Virus record (IMG/VR): IMGVR_UViG_3300044730_002040 | Location: 1-64,000 of that record | Source of the DNA: a virus | Direction: 5' to 3' (one strand) | Length of the DNA stretch: 64,000 nucleotides | The notes under the pieces: generated by a model | What the model was told of the DNA's origin: nothing | Database searches by the model: none | The model's input: only the letters and a program-made list of their open reading frames with translations | Shown here: positions 26,839-37,428 of the stretch, piece by piece | Layout of the letters: each line of letters opens with the position of its first letter | Numbering within the stretch: the stretch's first letter is position 1 | Program-made: the position numbers and the translations under genes

Positions 26839-29800
26839 TTATAGTTCATATTTGGATTTATCTGCATTGAAGTTTTGTAAAACTTGTGCAGAAGTTAATG
26901 ATGTATCATACATTCTTATAATTCCAACAGTTCCTTTGAATGGAACTTGTAATCCTCCAGTTCCTGACGCAACTCTTCCTGCAATACCAACGGGACTCGT
27001 ATTACTTACTTGTCCCACACCAACTAAACTTGTAGTTCCGCCAGATACACCATCTCTATAAACTGTTAGAGTGTCACCAACGAAATCAAATACCGCAACT
27101 AGTTGTTTCCAAGTATTGACAGGGAATCCTGTCACACTAACTTGAGGGAAGTTAGTACCGTCGTAAGCCGCCACTAACATACTACTTGCACCTTCATTAA
27201 ATCTAATTGTGTAGGGGTACCTTGGTTCATTGTTTAAGTTCCATTTCTCCAACAATTCAGCCTCACCTGCGTTAGGTTGACCATTTGCAGGATTGAACCA
27301 TATCTCAACCGTATATTGTTGAGAATTTGTGAAGTTTGTTACACCATTCACACTTGGTATTCTACCATAAGATGAAGTTCCGTTAAAAGTAAATCCACTT
27401 AATATATTGTATGTTGGACTTCCTGATAGAGTGGCGTCAGTTGTTCCAACAGTTGTATCCCAAACATTTCCTGAACCAACATAACTACTTGGTAATAATT
27501 GTAGTTGTAAGTTTGTTGTAACAATATTAGGTGTTGCGGATGGTGTTTGAGTTTGAGTAACTGTTGGTGTTACTGTTGGCGTACTTGTTGTTGTAGGTGT
27601 AGGTGTTGGTTCCACAAATCTTGGAGCCAAGTAATTGTATTGTTGTGTTATTTCAGCAAGGTTTAATTGTCTGTTATAGAAATACATGTTAGCAACATGT
27701 CCCCAAGGTTGACCCGCCGTATCATTATTACCCCATCCCCAATGTGTGGTTCCACCAGCACCCGCACTGATTGTGATACCCACTTGGGAACCATTTATGT
27801 AGAATGTTTGAGATGTATTTGTTCCAACTACAGCATACTGAACCCAAACTTCAGCTGAAGATGCAACATCATATCCCGAACTTTTGAAAGAAGTATCCCA
27901 ATATCCTAATGTGTTTGATGCGTTAGGGATTGTAATTGGTGTGTATTTTGGCGAGTTTGTGTAAAGTAATGTTCTAAATCCAGCAGTACTAGGTATTAAT
28001 CTTGCCCAAGTAATATATGTGTATCCTGAGTTGGGTAACGTAGGTCCTGTTAAGTTGTAATTAACTCTATTATTTCCTGTCGTACAATCAAAACATTTTA
28101 TACCATTAAGAACTGTGTAAGTTGCACCGATTAATGTATGGTTGTATCCACCTGTGATATCAAAAACAGTTGTTCCTCCAGAATAACTCGAACTCTCATA
28201 AGCGTCAAGTTGAATAACCAATCCTGAAGTTACAATATTATTTGGTGTTGTAGATGGTGTTGGTGTTAATGTTCCTGTATTGGTATTTGTTGGCGTTTGA
28301 GTCTGGGTAGGTGTCTCTGTGTTAGTAGGTGTTACAGTATTAGTTACCGTTGGCGTTTGTGTCGGAGTTTCCGTATTTGTTGGTGTTGGTGATGGAATAA
28401 TATCAATTTGAATATTATCATCATTTTCCGCAGTTGCAACTGAGTTATCTTCAAACAGTAAGAAATCTAAATCAGGTAAAGTTGGGGTCGGAGTGTTAGT
28501 TGTTGTTGGTGTTGAAGTAATAATTGGTGTTTCAGTTGGGGTATTAGTAGGAGTATTGGTAGGAGTTTCACTTGGTGTATTTGTAGGCGTTTCAGTGTTA
28601 GTAGGGGTGTTAGTAGGAGTTGCAGTTTGAGTGGGAGATGGTGATGCAACTTGTATTAAAATACCAAATCCATCCTCTTGTAAAATCATAAAATAATCTT
28701 CCTGTAACAAGAAATTATCGTCAGGTAATGTTGGTGTTGGTGTAGGCGTTTCTGTGTTTGTCGGTGTGTTTGTTGGGGTTTGAGTTGGTTCTGCAGTCAC
28801 TGAAGGCGTAGGCGTCTCAGTGTTTGTAGGCGTTAATGTTGGTGTGGGCGTAGTTGTAGACTCAGGGGTTTGAGTTGGAGTCTGAGTTGGAGTTTCTGTT
28901 GGAGTCTGTGTTGCAGTCTCACTTGGTGTTTGAGTTATTGTTTCTGTAGGCGTAAATGTAGGAGTCTGAGTTGGAGTTTCAGAATTAGTAGGAGTCTGAG
29001 TTATAGTCTCCGTAGGAGTCTGAGTTGGAGTATCAGTAATAGTAGGTGTGTTCGTCGGGGTTGGTGTTTCAGTTGGAGTTTCAGTAGGTGTAGGGGTGCT
29101 TGTTTCAGTAGGGGTTGATGTGGAACCAACCGTTGCAGTGGTAGATGGCGTGGCGGTTTGAGTGGGTGTTTCAGTTGGAGTTTGTGTTGATGTCTCCGTG
29201 TTTGTAGGTGTTGCGGTTTGTGTTGGTGTCTCTGTATTTGTAGGAGTCTGTGTTTGGGTAGGAGTTTCAGTCTGAGTAGGTGTTTCAGTTTGAGTGGGTG
29301 TTTCAGTTGGAGTTGAAGTCTGAGTTTGTGTTGGTGTTTCTGTAGGGGTTGGTGTCTCTGTATTGGTAGGAGTCTGTGTTTGGGTAGGTGTCTCGGTCTG
29401 AGTAGGAGTTTCAGTAGGAGTTTGTGTGGCTGTTTCAGTATTCGTTGGAGTAGAGGTATTTGTTGGAGTCTGTGTTGGACACAATGAGAATGCACCAATT
29501 GTGAAACCATCAGAATCCAATTCAATAACAACATCGTTATATGAATAATAACCAGTTAAATCCACAGTATTTGGACCTGATATTGAATCAAAAAACTGAA
29601 CGTTTTCATCAAAAACTGGTTTATCACCCCATATTGTTCCCGTGTCAAGACACAAACATGCATCACTTAACGAAGTCCCTGAACAAACATTAAATTGAAA
29701 TCTCAAATTAGTTGGTGTAGGTGTTGATGTCGTAGTATTTGTTGGAGTGTTTGTTGGAGTTTCAGTGTTCGTCGGAGTTTGTGTTGGTGTCTCAGTTGGT

Positions 29801-32073
29801 GTAGGTGTTGAAGTTTGCGTGAAAGAAGGCGTTGGTGTTTGAGTTGTACATAACGAGTACGGACTTATTGTTACACCACTTGAATTAAGTTCAACAACAA
29901 CATTATTGTAAGCAAAATAACCTGTCAGGTCTGTGGTGTTAGGTCCGAACACGGAATCATAAAATTCTATATTGTCATCAAAATTTGGTTTATCACCCCA
30001 TATTGTGCCTGTGTCAGTACAATTGCAGGCATCGTAAGATGTGACCCCTGAACAAACAATGAATTGTGTTCTTAGATTTGTTGGTGTGGGTGTTATTGTG
30101 TTAGTTGGTGTTACGGTTTGTGTTGGCGTGTTTGATGGTGTATTTGTTGGAGTTGATGTTTGTGTTGGTGTTGGGCATGGGTAGAAAGAATATGTTAAAT
30201 CGTTTGGAGGACAATCAATTACACAAACAACACAATTAGGGTCTAATAGTTGGTATCTTTGTTTTAACAATCTAAAATTGTGGGCAACCTCAGAGGCATC
30301 CAACGGCTCGGTATACATTCTAAAGGCACTTATATCCCCTATGAAACTGCCCCCGAATATTTCTTCCAATTTTATCTCAGTGGTCAACCCTGAATAAATT
30401 GTATGTGTTAAGTCTTCAGTTGTAAGACACTCAGGGTCCTGTTGATAGGTCATTCCTGAAAGAGAAGGTGGACATCCACCAGATAAAGTAAGGTTGTCAT
30501 GGAGACCTTGAGTACCTCCACCGAGAGAAATATTATACCCCACACCAATTTGTTTTTCTCTTGGTGTATTAAGAAGCCTTGGAATTATTTCCTCAAAATC
30601 AGGAATAATCATAAACGGTCTTCCGTTCACATAAATTATAAAATCACCTAATCTATATTTCTTTTCATCAAACCAAGAATCTTTGAAATGGACAACTTCA
30701 GTTGTTGCGGGTTCAATATCGTCATGGGTTATCGGAGGTTCAATTAAACTCAATGTATTATTGGCTGTAGTAGCCGTATATTCTTTGGAAACAATCAATC
30801 CTAAACCACCCAAGTCTCTCAAATCACATAATTCGAACCACTCTCTTCTTCTGAATACAGCATCTATTTGAACCCAATGTTCCGTTTCGGAGTAAGTGGT
30901 TCCGGTACAAAAATCAAATATACCCCTGGTTGAGCACCACTCAGTTACGGACGTTCCTGTATGATATGTTAATCCTGTCGTACAAGTTCCAGTGGTTTCA
31001 CAACCTCCTGTAATAGTATAAACTTTAACACAAACTCTTGGGTTTCCTGTGTCTCCTGAAAGTCTTATAGACATAGCATTTGAAACACCATCATAAAGTG
31101 GGTCTAATTCAGGTATCGAAGCATAAATTCCACAAGAGCAAGGACATCCACAATTACAATTTGTTGAGGTTACTCCTGAGGGTTGATAAACTGGTATACA
31201 ACTATGAGAGTTTGAAATTCCTGATAAACCACACTCACAAGTATTCATGCAAGTGAGACCCGATGTAACCCTTGTGTATCCTGTATCTTGTTTCGGACTT
31301 CCATCAGCGTAGTGATAGAATTTGTTTTCGGCTCTTGCCCCCATGAAAAAGAAAGTACCTTTGTTATCGGGATATCGGTTATTGAGACCAATGTTGGTTG
31401 TACCTGTCCATCTATATCTCAACATAAATTCTGCAGACCATCCGAGATTAACTCTTTCAGGGAAAATCTGATATTCGTATCCGGCTAATTTGTAAAACCC
31501 TTGGAAAAATCCCCCTTGTAATCTTGCGAAATAACCTACTTCATCTCCATAGGTGGTGTAATCTAAATTATAGGTGTATGAGTTGTCGTTCCAAAGTCTG
31601 TTATTTGTTGTTGTAAAACCAGTGATAGGGTGCATTTTGAAACGTCTATCATACTTGTAACGACTAAACTTGTCATTTATATTTGTATAAAGTCCGGTTG
31701 TAATATCTATTGTCTCTCCTGATATTTGTTTTACAAGTCCGTTGTCAATACCAGTCAAACCTACATTACACAATGTTGATGCTGTTGGACAGAAATTTGG
31801 GTCAATATCATCAGGGTTCCAATAGTTTTCTGATACTATTGTGTCGGAGTCAAAAGAACAAGTTGTTCTCTGACAAAGTGTTGTGGCTGAAGAATCAAAA
31901 TCAAACCTGAAAGGCATTACGTTTCCATCAGTTTGTCCAATGAGAAGCGGAGAAAAAACAACCTCTTGGTTGAATTCTCTTTCGTCAGTTGCCAGACATA
32001 TATCTGAGATTTCTCTGACAGGAACTAAACCATATTTTCTGTAATTGTACTGTAGAATATTCTGATAAGCCAT
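26839..32073 (-). CDS. Giant modular tail fibre with Thr/Pro linkers and LamG-like domains
   Basis: This protein has 1744 residues from ATG 32073 ([16 protein letters not shown]); an in-frame ATG at 32199 would run into the divergent gene. The N-terminal ~600 residues are globular and Cys-rich ([12 protein letters not shown]). Two near-identical ~70-residue Cys modules follow ([20 protein letters not shown] and [20 protein letters not shown]), then long linkers of Thr-Pro with Glu/Gln/Asn. Two C-terminal LamG/concanavalin-like jelly rolls close it ([12 protein letters not shown]... and [13 protein letters not shown]... with [21 protein letters not shown]). It is probably the main host-recognition fibre. 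It heads the fibre cluster. Confidence 0.82.
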   Translation of the reverse strand: MAYQNILQYNYRKYGLVPVREISDICLATDEREFNQEVVFSPLLIGQTDGNVMPFRFDFDSSATTLCQRTTCSFDSDTIVSENYWNPDDIDPNFCPTASTLCNVGLTGIDNGLVKQISGETIDITTGLYTNINDKFSRYKYDRRFKMHPITGFTTTNNRLWNDNSYTYNLDYTTYGDEVGYFARLQGGFFQGFYKLAGYEYQIFPERVNLGWSAEFMLRYRWTGTTNIGLNNRYPDNKGTFFFMGARAENKFYHYADGSPKQDTGYTRVTSGLTCMNTCECGLSGISNSHSCIPVYQPSGVTSTNCNCGCPCSCGIYASIPELDPLYDGVSNAMSIRLSGDTGNPRVCVKVYTITGGCETTGTCTTGLTYHTGTSVTEWCSTRGIFDFCTGTTYSETEHWVQIDAVFRRREWFELCDLRDLGGLGLIVSKEYTATTANNTLSLIEPPITHDDIEPATTEVVHFKDSWFDEKKYRLGDFIIYVNGRPFMIIPDFEEIIPRLLNTPREKQIGVGYNISLGGGTQGLHDNLTLSGGCPPSLSGMTYQQDPECLTTEDLTHTIYSGLTTEIKLEEIFGGSFIGDISAFRMYTEPLDASEVAHNFRLLKQRYQLLDPNCVVCVIDCPPNDLTYSFYPCPTPTQTSTPTNTPSNTPTQTVTPTNTITPTPTNLRTQFIVCSGVTSYDACNCTDTGTIWGDKPNFDDNIEFYDSVFGPNTTDLTGYFAYNNVVVELNSSGVTISPYSLCTTQTPTPSFTQTSTPTPTETPTQTPTNTETPTNTPTNTTTSTPTPTNLRFQFNVCSGTSLSDACLCLDTGTIWGDKPVFDENVQFFDSISGPNTVDLTGYYSYNDVVIELDSDGFTIGAFSLCPTQTPTNTSTPTNTETATQTPTETPTQTETPTQTQTPTNTETPTPTETPTQTQTSTPTETPTQTETPTQTETPTQTQTPTNTETPTQTATPTNTETSTQTPTETPTQTATPSTTATVGSTSTPTETSTPTPTETPTETPTPTNTPTITDTPTQTPTETITQTPTNSETPTQTPTFTPTETITQTPSETATQTPTETPTQTPTQTPESTTTPTPTLTPTNTETPTPSVTAEPTQTPTNTPTNTETPTPTPTLPDDNFLLQEDYFMILQEDGFGILIQVASPSPTQTATPTNTPTNTETPTNTPSETPTNTPTNTPTETPIITSTPTTTNTPTPTLPDLDFLLFEDNSVATAENDDNIQIDIIPSPTPTNTETPTQTPTVTNTVTPTNTETPTQTQTPTNTNTGTLTPTPSTTPNNIVTSGLVIQLDAYESSSYSGGTTVFDITGGYNHTLIGATYTVLNGIKCFDCTTGNNRVNYNLTGPTLPNSGYTYITWARLIPSTAGFRTLLYTNSPKYTPITIPNASNTLGYWDTSFKSSGYDVASSAEVWVQYAVVGTNTSQTFYINGSQVGITISAGAGGTTHWGWGNNDTAGQPWGHVANMYFYNRQLNLAEITQQYNYLAPRFVEPTPTPTTTSTPTVTPTVTQTQTPSATPNIVTTNLQLQLLPSSYVGSGNVWDTTVGTTDATLSGSPTYNILSGFTFNGTSSYGRIPSVNGVTNFTNSQQYTVEIWFNPANGQPNAGEAELLEKWNLNNEPRYPYTIRFNEGASSMLVAAYDGTNFPQVSVTGFPVNTWKQLVAVFDFVGDTLTVYRDGVSGGTTSLVGVGQVSNTSPVGIAGRVASGTGGLQVPFKGTVGIIRMYDTSLTSAQVLQNFNADKSKYEL
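28230..29480 (-). repeat. Thr/Pro/Glu low-complexity coding repeats
   Basis: Stretches of short degenerate repeats encode PTxTPTxT linkers (28240-28395, 28480-28640, 28730-29475). Similar stretches occur at 23050-23200, 23465-23535, 23780-23870, 24125-24235, 29705-29850 and 30080-30175. Antisense and other-frame ORFs inside them are by-products of composition. Confidence 0.8.
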
Positions 32074-32081
32074 AAACTTAT

Positions 32082-32089
32082 GATAAATA
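32082..32089 (-). promoter_or_regulatory. Candidate late promoter box for giant fibre
   Basis: TATTTATC on the minus strand ends eight bases before the giant fibre ATG. It forms an inverted pair with the plus-strand box at 32103-32110. Confidence 0.55.
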
Positions 32090-32102
32090 CTTTGTGAGAT
32101 AG

Positions 32103-32110
32103 TATTTATG
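32103..32110 (+). promoter_or_regulatory. Candidate late promoter box for gene at 32125
   Basis: TATTTATG on the plus strand ends 14 bases before the ATG at 32125, the same spacing as the gp13 box. Confidence 0.55.
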
Positions 32111-32124
32111 TATAAAGAATTTGT

Positions 32125-32949
32125 ATGATTGAGATAGACAAAGAATTTTATTCCAGTCCTTATTATTTTTTGATAAGAGAAAAAGCCAAAGAATTCCATC
32201 TTTATTTCTCATCAGAGAACACTCTGACCGAAGCGAGAAAAAAAGATGTGATGGTTAAAGTCCCTGCAGACAAAGTTGAGGATGTAAAAAAATATATTAA
32301 CTCTTTGGTTAAGAAAAAAAAGAAAAAGACTACAAAGGAAGTAGGAGGAGAAATTGAAGAACTTGTAAACTCAGATGGTTCTATGTCTAATTCAAAAATA
32401 CCAATTCTTGACCCAAGACTTCATCCTGAAAAAACAATGGACCAAACTGTGGCCGCCGCTAGAATCACTAATGACCCAATTGCTCGTGGTTATAGAACTT
32501 ACTATGGTGAGTCAGTAGAAGAAGTTAAAGAAGAAGATATGTCAGGTGCATTCGGATATGAAGAGACAAAGGAATTAGACGGTAAAGAAACTTTTAAATA
32601 TTTTAAAGACGAGCTCGATATGGATGAAATGGATGCATGGGAAAGAACAGAGGAACAAGGTAAAGACCCTTCAGGAAAAAAGGATGAAAAATCAGAGTAT
32701 TATGATGACTCAGATTTTATCACAAGAGCAACTCTATCTGAAATTCAAAGACAAAAAGCAATAAAAATGCTAGAAGATATTCTGATGAAACAAAAAAATT
32801 CTAACAAATCTGATGTTTTAGAAAAGGAAAAAGAAAAAGAGAAAGAAGTTCCAAATATCATAAAAAAGAACTTGTCAACATTGCTAAAACAAATGGAAAA
32901 ACAAGGAATGTCAAAAAAAGATTTAATCAAAATTATTAACCGTGAATAA
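32125..32949 (+). CDS. Charged protein of unknown function
   Basis: This 274-residue, very charged protein has a Lys run near residue 65 (KKKKKK), an acidic middle ([16 protein letters not shown]) and a C-terminal Lys/Glu helix ([15 protein letters not shown]). It is likely helical and soluble, perhaps a virion-assembly or internal protein. It is first in a plus-strand operon of small genes, and its stop overlaps the next start by eight bases. No family recognised. Confidence 0.65.
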   Translation: MIEIDKEFYSSPYYFLIREKAKEFHLYFSSENTLTEARKKDVMVKVPADKVEDVKKYINSLVKKKKKKTTKEVGGEIEELVNSDGSMSNSKIPILDPRLHPEKTMDQTVAAARITNDPIARGYRTYYGESVEEVKEEDMSGAFGYEETKELDGKETFKYFKDELDMDEMDAWERTEEQGKDPSGKKDEKSEYYDDSDFITRATLSEIQRQKAIKMLEDILMKQKNSNKSDVLEKEKEKEKEVPNIIKKNLSTLLKQMEKQGMSKKDLIKIINRE

Positions 32950-33409
32950 ATCACTTTACGATAAGTTTGTTGAATTCCCCAAGGATAAACAAGAACATAT
33001 GAAAAAATCATCTGCGATGGTAAAAAATGCAGATGAAAATTCAGAAGGTTTCAAAAGAAATAAGGAACTGCAAAATAAAAATTATATTACCTACAAACAG
33101 CTGAAAAGAATAAAAAACTTTTTTGACAATTTTAAAGGAAACCATAAAGACGCAGCTTTTATTTTGAATGGTGGAGTGATGATGAAAAATTGGGTAAATG
33201 ACCAGCTTAGAAAAATGAGAGAAGGGTTGAATATGACCAAAACAAATAAAATGAACACGGGTATGCAAAACCAATTCATTAAACCTCACGAGAAAAAAGA
33301 TTTTACAAATGTAAGACCTTCACAAAAACACAAGTCTACTGTCGAAAAATATGACACAGCTGTAACAGAGAGCCTTAGAAGAATAAACGAAATAATATCT
33401 AAACTTTAA
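32942..33409 (+). CDS. Basic protein of unknown function
   Basis: This 155-residue Lys/Asn/Met-rich protein starts [20 protein letters not shown] and has a central helix YKQLKRIKNFFDNFKG and a C-terminal amphipathic helix ESLRRINEIISKL. It could be a DNA-associated or capsid-internal protein by charge. Overlaps the previous gene by eight bases. Not recognised. Confidence 0.65.
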   Translation: MNKSLYDKFVEFPKDKQEHMKKSSAMVKNADENSEGFKRNKELQNKNYITYKQLKRIKNFFDNFKGNHKDAAFILNGGVMMKNWVNDQLRKMREGLNMTKTNKMNTGMQNQFIKPHEKKDFTNVRPSQKHKSTVEKYDTAVTESLRRINEIISKL

Positions 33410-33413
33410 ATCT

Positions 33414-33713
33414 ATGTCAGAACAAATCACACTCGATTTGAGTCAAACCGAAAAAAACACACTGACAGCAGTTGCAGATGCTGAGAGAGCTAAATTAATT
33501 CCAAAAAATGACTACAATGGTGTTGGAAACCAATACTCATCTGTAAACCGTGATGCAGTTGCTGATGGTGACTCAATGGGAAGAGGAACCGGTTCCTACC
33601 TTGATGTTTATAATGTTAATGCTGGAACAATTACCGACGTTGTAGAAAGAAAAAATGAAATTAAAATCAACAAATACAACTCGTCTAATCCATACCCTAA
33701 CTTCACAACATGA
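33414..33713 (+). CDS. Small protein of unknown function
   Basis: This 99-residue protein starts MSEQITLDLSQTEKNTL, with a polar middle (NDYNGVGNQYSSVNRDAV). The start lies four bases after the previous stop and the stop overlaps the next start (ATGA). No signal, membrane segment or family was recognised. Confidence 0.6.
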   Translation: MSEQITLDLSQTEKNTLTAVADAERAKLIPKNDYNGVGNQYSSVNRDAVADGDSMGRGTGSYLDVYNVNAGTITDVVERKNEIKINKYNSSNPYPNFTT

Positions 33714-34093
33714 GACTAAACAAGATATTAAAAACTTTAATTACGGAAATAGCTTCGATACAAAGTATTGGAGATGCTATTGACCGAAAAAAAGTTGTTT
33801 CTATCTATTATGATGGGGATGAACCAGGTGGTAGAGGACTCAGAACTATCGAACCAGTCTGCTTGTTTGTAGATAAAAGAAGTCAAAATACAAATTTGTG
33901 TGCTTGGGATAGAGAAGGTGCTTCACATAAGGTGGCTGTCGGAGATGGTGTTCTTCCTGGTTGGAGATTGTTTAGATTAGATAAAATTTTATCTTTCAAT
34001 CCAACAGGAGAAAATTTTACTCAGATGAGACCTGGTTTCAACCCACAAGGGGATAAAAGAGCTTCCCGTATAATTTATATTGCAAAATTTTAA
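33710..34093 (+). CDS. WYL-like domain protein
   Basis: This 127-residue protein has an N-terminal helix MRLNKILKTLITEIAS. A beta domain follows with DAIDRKKVVSIYYDGD, then RTIEPVCLFV and GWRLFRLDKILSFNPTGENF. This is the pattern of WYL domains (Y-x-G, R-x-I-x-P, r-F-x-L-d-r-I), which sense ligands or nucleic acids in bacterial regulators and defence systems. No helix-turn-helix is fused, so it may act as a stand-alone binder or inhibitor. Coupled to the previous gene by ATGA. Confidence 0.68.
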   Translation: MRLNKILKTLITEIASIQSIGDAIDRKKVVSIYYDGDEPGGRGLRTIEPVCLFVDKRSQNTNLCAWDREGASHKVAVGDGVLPGWRLFRLDKILSFNPTGENFTQMRPGFNPQGDKRASRIIYIAKF

Positions 34094-34096
34094 TTT

Positions 34097-34681
34097 ATGG
34101 ACCAGTTGATGCAAAAATTGATGATTTCGAAACAAATAATGGATAAACACAATGAGATGGGTAGAGGTAACGCAAAACCTTCTATGAATGAATCAGCTCC
34201 TTTGGAGACATTTAATGTTCCTCAAGCGAAATATAATATTCCTTCTGAGTTCATGCAACAACCTCCTCAAAATGTTTCTGTTCAAAGACAAGCCCCATCT
34301 GGTCCACCAACAATAGACGCAATCAAAAATTCTAGATTACCTGATGAAATCAAAAAATTAATGATTGAACATCCCATTGAAAAGCCTCAACAACAATCAG
34401 TAGGACTATCAGATGAGCTTATCGAAAAGGCATCTAGATTAATGAAAGAGCAATCTAATAACTATACCCCCGAGAGTGCTAAACCTAAAACAATTCAATC
34501 ACCAAAAATTTCTAATGAACCATCTGATTTAAAAAAGATGATTAAAGAAGCCGTTAGGGAAACATTGAAAGAGCAAGGTTTGATTGCCGAGTCAACAGAA
34601 AAGACAAACGAGATTTTTTCATTCAAAGTTGGGAAACATATTTTCGAAGGTAAAATTACAAAGGTCAAAAAGATTTCTTAA
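34097..34681 (+). CDS. Pro/Gln-rich protein of unknown function
   Basis: This 194-residue protein has an N-terminal Met/Lys helix (MDQLMQKLMISKQIM), a disordered Pro/Gln middle (SEFMQQPPQNVSVQRQAPSG) and a helix DLKKMIKEAVRETLKEQG. It ends in a short beta-rich tail (FKVGKHIFEGKITKVKKIS). It could be a scaffold or virion linker. Last gene of the small-gene operon; 54 bases follow without a clear terminator. Confidence 0.6.
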   Translation: MDQLMQKLMISKQIMDKHNEMGRGNAKPSMNESAPLETFNVPQAKYNIPSEFMQQPPQNVSVQRQAPSGPPTIDAIKNSRLPDEIKKLMIEHPIEKPQQQSVGLSDELIEKASRLMKEQSNNYTPESAKPKTIQSPKISNEPSDLKKMIKEAVRETLKEQGLIAESTEKTNEIFSFKVGKHIFEGKITKVKKIS

Positions 34682-34735
34682 CATCTTTCTTTATTCGGTG
34701 AAAATTGTTATATTTTCAGGACATAATAAAAAATC

Positions 34736-35947
34736 ATGTCCAAAATTAACGTATTAGTAATTCCATCCGACAGAACCGGAGTAGGTAAATTCAGGTCAGT
34801 AGACCCCCACATTTTTTTACAAAATTTATATCCTGAAGATTTTCACGTAGATATTTCATTTGAAGTTCCTCTCAATAACTTAGATTTCTTCAAAAAATAT
34901 CAAATAGTTGCACTTCACAGAAGTATAGGTCCTGATTTTGACAAAGCAGCAGAAGTAATACAAGAACTAAATAAAATGGGTATTGCAACCGTCTGTGACA
35001 TTGATGATTATTGGATGCCAGGTAAAGAGCATCCTATTCATGATGTAATCAAATTCAATAAAATCAATGAAAAGATTGTTACTAATTTGAGGGTAGCCAA
35101 ATATGTTAGTACTACAACTACAATCTTTGCAGACGAAATAAAAAAATTGAACCCCAACATCGTTATTTTTCCAAACGCAATCAATCCAAACGAAACCCAA
35201 TTCAAAGAACCAACTTTACCCTCAGACCGTTTGAGAGTTGGTTGGCTCGGTGGTTCATCACATCTTCATGACATACAACTTTTAGACCAATCATTCAGTA
35301 AACTTGAAAGGTATAAAGATGAATTACAATTTGTTTTGTGTGGATTTGATACTAGAGGTAGTGTTACTGAAATAAATTCAGCAAATGGAGAACACAAAAA
35401 AAGAGACATTTTACCTCACGAAACCGTATGGGCCAGATACGAAGAAATTTTTACACAAAAATATTCTACCGTATCCGAGGAATACAAAAAACATTTACTA
35501 CAATATGGTAAAGAAGATTACTCCAATGCAATGAATGAAGCATATCTCAGAGTTTGGACCAAACCAGTAACATCGTATGCAAAGAACTACTCTAAATTTG
35601 ATGTTTCTTTAGCACCGATTAAAAACACAATGTTCAATAGAGTAAAATCTCAACTTAAAGTAATTGAAGCTGGTTTCTATAAAAAAGCACTTATTGCTTC
35701 AAATATCGGTCCTTACACAATTGATTTGAAACATTCACTACAAAACGGTAACTTTGTTGATGGAAACGCTCTTCTTGTTGATGAGAATAGAAATCATTCG
35801 GATTGGGCCAAATACATTGAAAAATTATTGAAAAACCCCAACATGGTTAAAGATATGGGTGAAAGATTGTATGAGACTGTAAAAGACAAATATGATTTAT
35901 CTATTGTAACCAAATCAAGAGCTGAGTTCTACAAATCAATTGTATGA
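34736..35947 (+). CDS. GT-B glycosyltransferase (GT4-like)
   Basis: This 403-residue protein starts KINVLVIPSDRTGVGKFRS. It has the two-lobed GT-B layout: a linker VGWLGGSSHLHDIQLL near residue 168, then FVLCGFD. Near residue 310 VIEAGFYKKALIASNIGPY matches the GT4 donor-binding E-x7-E region only loosely. DMGERLYETVKDKYDL closes it. It transfers an activated sugar to an unknown acceptor. It opens the large sugar island and overlaps the exonuclease gene by four bases. Confidence 0.78.
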   Translation: MSKINVLVIPSDRTGVGKFRSVDPHIFLQNLYPEDFHVDISFEVPLNNLDFFKKYQIVALHRSIGPDFDKAAEVIQELNKMGIATVCDIDDYWMPGKEHPIHDVIKFNKINEKIVTNLRVAKYVSTTTTIFADEIKKLNPNIVIFPNAINPNETQFKEPTLPSDRLRVGWLGGSSHLHDIQLLDQSFSKLERYKDELQFVLCGFDTRGSVTEINSANGEHKKRDILPHETVWARYEEIFTQKYSTVSEEYKKHLLQYGKEDYSNAMNEAYLRVWTKPVTSYAKNYSKFDVSLAPIKNTMFNRVKSQLKVIEAGFYKKALIASNIGPYTIDLKHSLQNGNFVDGNALLVDENRNHSDWAKYIEKLLKNPNMVKDMGERLYETVKDKYDLSIVTKSRAEFYKSIV

Positions 35948-36645
35948 TAAACATACCTTTCAATAAACTTTTATTCTTAGATATTGAAACCGTCGGAATC
36001 GAGCCGACGTGGGATGACTTGGTAAAAAACAGACCTGCACTCTCATTTCAGTTTCAAAATTATTTAGATTGGTTTCAAAAAAGATTTCCTGAAGATGCAG
36101 ACAAACCAATCTCAGAAATGTTTGTTAATAGGTCAGCATTAGTTCCTGAATTCAATAGAGTTGTCTGTGTGAGTGTTGCGTTTGTAACAGATTCTAATAT
36201 CACCAAAGTTCAGTCATTCAACGATGTTGAAGAAAAAAAACTTTTGTTTGATGTTCAAAAACTTTTGGAAAAAGTAGGAGAATTAGGTTTTTTCTTATGT
36301 GGACACAATGTCAAAGGATTTGACATTCCCGTTCTTGCAAAAAGGATGATAATGAATGGGTTAAAACCTCCTAAGATTTTACCAGGTCATGATACAAAAC
36401 CTTGGGAAATCAAAGCCTTTGATACCAAGGAATTTTGGCAATTCAATAACTATACATCAATAGCGTCATTAGAACTTATGAGTGTTTGTCTTAATGTACC
36501 ATCTCCAAAAACAATGGAAGTCACAGGGAACAAGGTTCACGATGCATTTTGGAATAAAAAAGATTACAAAGGAATTTCTGATTATTGTGAAGCAGATGTA
36601 CGTTGTCTAATTGATGTTGTAAAAAAAATCACAAATTTAAAATAA
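35944..36645 (+). CDS. Predicted 3'-5' exonuclease (PolB exo-like, DEDDy)
   Basis: This 233-residue protein has ExoI LFLDIETVG (D13, E15), ExoII GHNVKGFDIPVLAKRM and ExoIII YCEADVRCLIDV, where Tyr-x3-Asp marks the DEDDy type. It resembles stand-alone exonucleases related to the PolB proofreading domain. A role in DNA repair or end trimming is likely. It sits inside the sugar island, coupled to a glycosyltransferase and followed by dUTPase, so a nucleic-acid pair is embedded among sugar genes. Confidence 0.85.
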   Translation: MINIPFNKLLFLDIETVGIEPTWDDLVKNRPALSFQFQNYLDWFQKRFPEDADKPISEMFVNRSALVPEFNRVVCVSVAFVTDSNITKVQSFNDVEEKKLLFDVQKLLEKVGELGFFLCGHNVKGFDIPVLAKRMIMNGLKPPKILPGHDTKPWEIKAFDTKEFWQFNNYTSIASLELMSVCLNVPSPKTMEVTGNKVHDAFWNKKDYKGISDYCEADVRCLIDVVKKITNLK

Positions 36646-36646
36646 T

Positions 36647-37240
36647 ATGGAAACAAGTTACGATGATGAATTAAAAGGCCTCTTTGAAAAATTACAAGAG
36701 GAAATCAAAAAAACAGATACAGGTGATGACGATGAACTTTCTAACCTTATCAACATTTCTTTTGAAGATTTGGAACAGGAATTTATGAGAGAACAAAATA
36801 CAAAAGTCATCAAATTCAAGAGATTGTCAGAAGATGTTAAATCACCATCTTACGTATATGAATTAGACTCTGGTTTTGATTTATATTCTACAGAAAAAAT
36901 TGTTTTAGGTCCATTTGGTAGAGCTTTAGTACCGACAGGATTGTCATTTGATATTCCTGAAGGTTATGAAATACAGGTAAGACCTAAGAGCGGTCTTGCA
37001 ATCAACATGGGTTTGACTGTTTTGAATACCCCTGGTACAGTTGACCGAGGTTATTTGGGAGAAATCAAAGTTCCCGTGTTCAACACAAATAATAGTTCTA
37101 TAACAATCGAAAAAGGAATGAAAGTTGCTCAAGCTGTGTTGTGTCCCGTTGTTTGTGGTAAATTTGTGAAATTTGATGAGGTAGATAGTTTAGGTGATTC
37201 AGATAGGGGTGATAAAGGTTTCGGTAGTACAGGTATTTAA
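36647..37240 (+). CDS. dut: dUTP diphosphatase with N-terminal extension
   Basis: Residues 60-197 contain all five trimeric dUTPase motifs: SGFDLYS, PKSGLA, NTPGTVDRGYLGEI with the catalytic D133, a weak motif IV (KVAQAVLCPV), and the C-terminal GDKGFGSTG P-loop-like arm. It converts dUTP to dUMP, keeping uracil out of phage DNA. The first 60 residues form an acidic, helical extension not found in standard dUTPases (about 140-150 residues). Confidence 0.95.
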   Translation: METSYDDELKGLFEKLQEEIKKTDTGDDDELSNLINISFEDLEQEFMREQNTKVIKFKRLSEDVKSPSYVYELDSGFDLYSTEKIVLGPFGRALVPTGLSFDIPEGYEIQVRPKSGLAINMGLTVLNTPGTVDRGYLGEIKVPVFNTNNSSITIEKGMKVAQAVLCPVVCGKFVKFDEVDSLGDSDRGDKGFGSTGI

Positions 37241-37257
37241 TTTTTAAACCTAACACG

Positions 37258-37428
37258 ATGGGAAAATATTATGAAAATCTTGACACCTTAATAGACCTTA
37301 TTAAGAAATTAGAAAAGAAAAATCAATTAGCCGAGTTTATGTTGGATTGTATTTCTCGAGCAAGAAAAGAACCCGACAAAACAGCCCACGAAATTATCAA
37401 AGAATCCAAAAATAAAATTTTGAAATGA
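37258..37428 (+). CDS. Small helical protein of unknown function
   Basis: The ORF encodes 56 residues, MGKYYENLDTLIDLIKKLEK onward, ending in TGA at 37426-37428, which overlaps the ATG of the next glycosyltransferase (ATGA coupling). It fills the only gap between dUTPase and that gene. It should be helical, with DKTAHEIIKESKNK at the end. Not recognised. Confidence 0.6.
   Translation: MGKYYENLDTLIDLIKKLEKKNQLAEFMLDCISRARKEPDKTAHEIIKESKNKILK

Noticed and set aside
29001-29534. Minus-strand frame of 177 codons rich in Leu/His/Gln within the giant fibre
   Set aside because: Alternate frame of the Thr/Pro repeats; the fibre frame continues through it.
32074-32199. Longer start for the giant fibre (ATG at 32199)
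   Set aside because: The extra 42 residues would overlap the divergent gene and both promoter-like boxes; MAYQNILQ at 32073 fits better.
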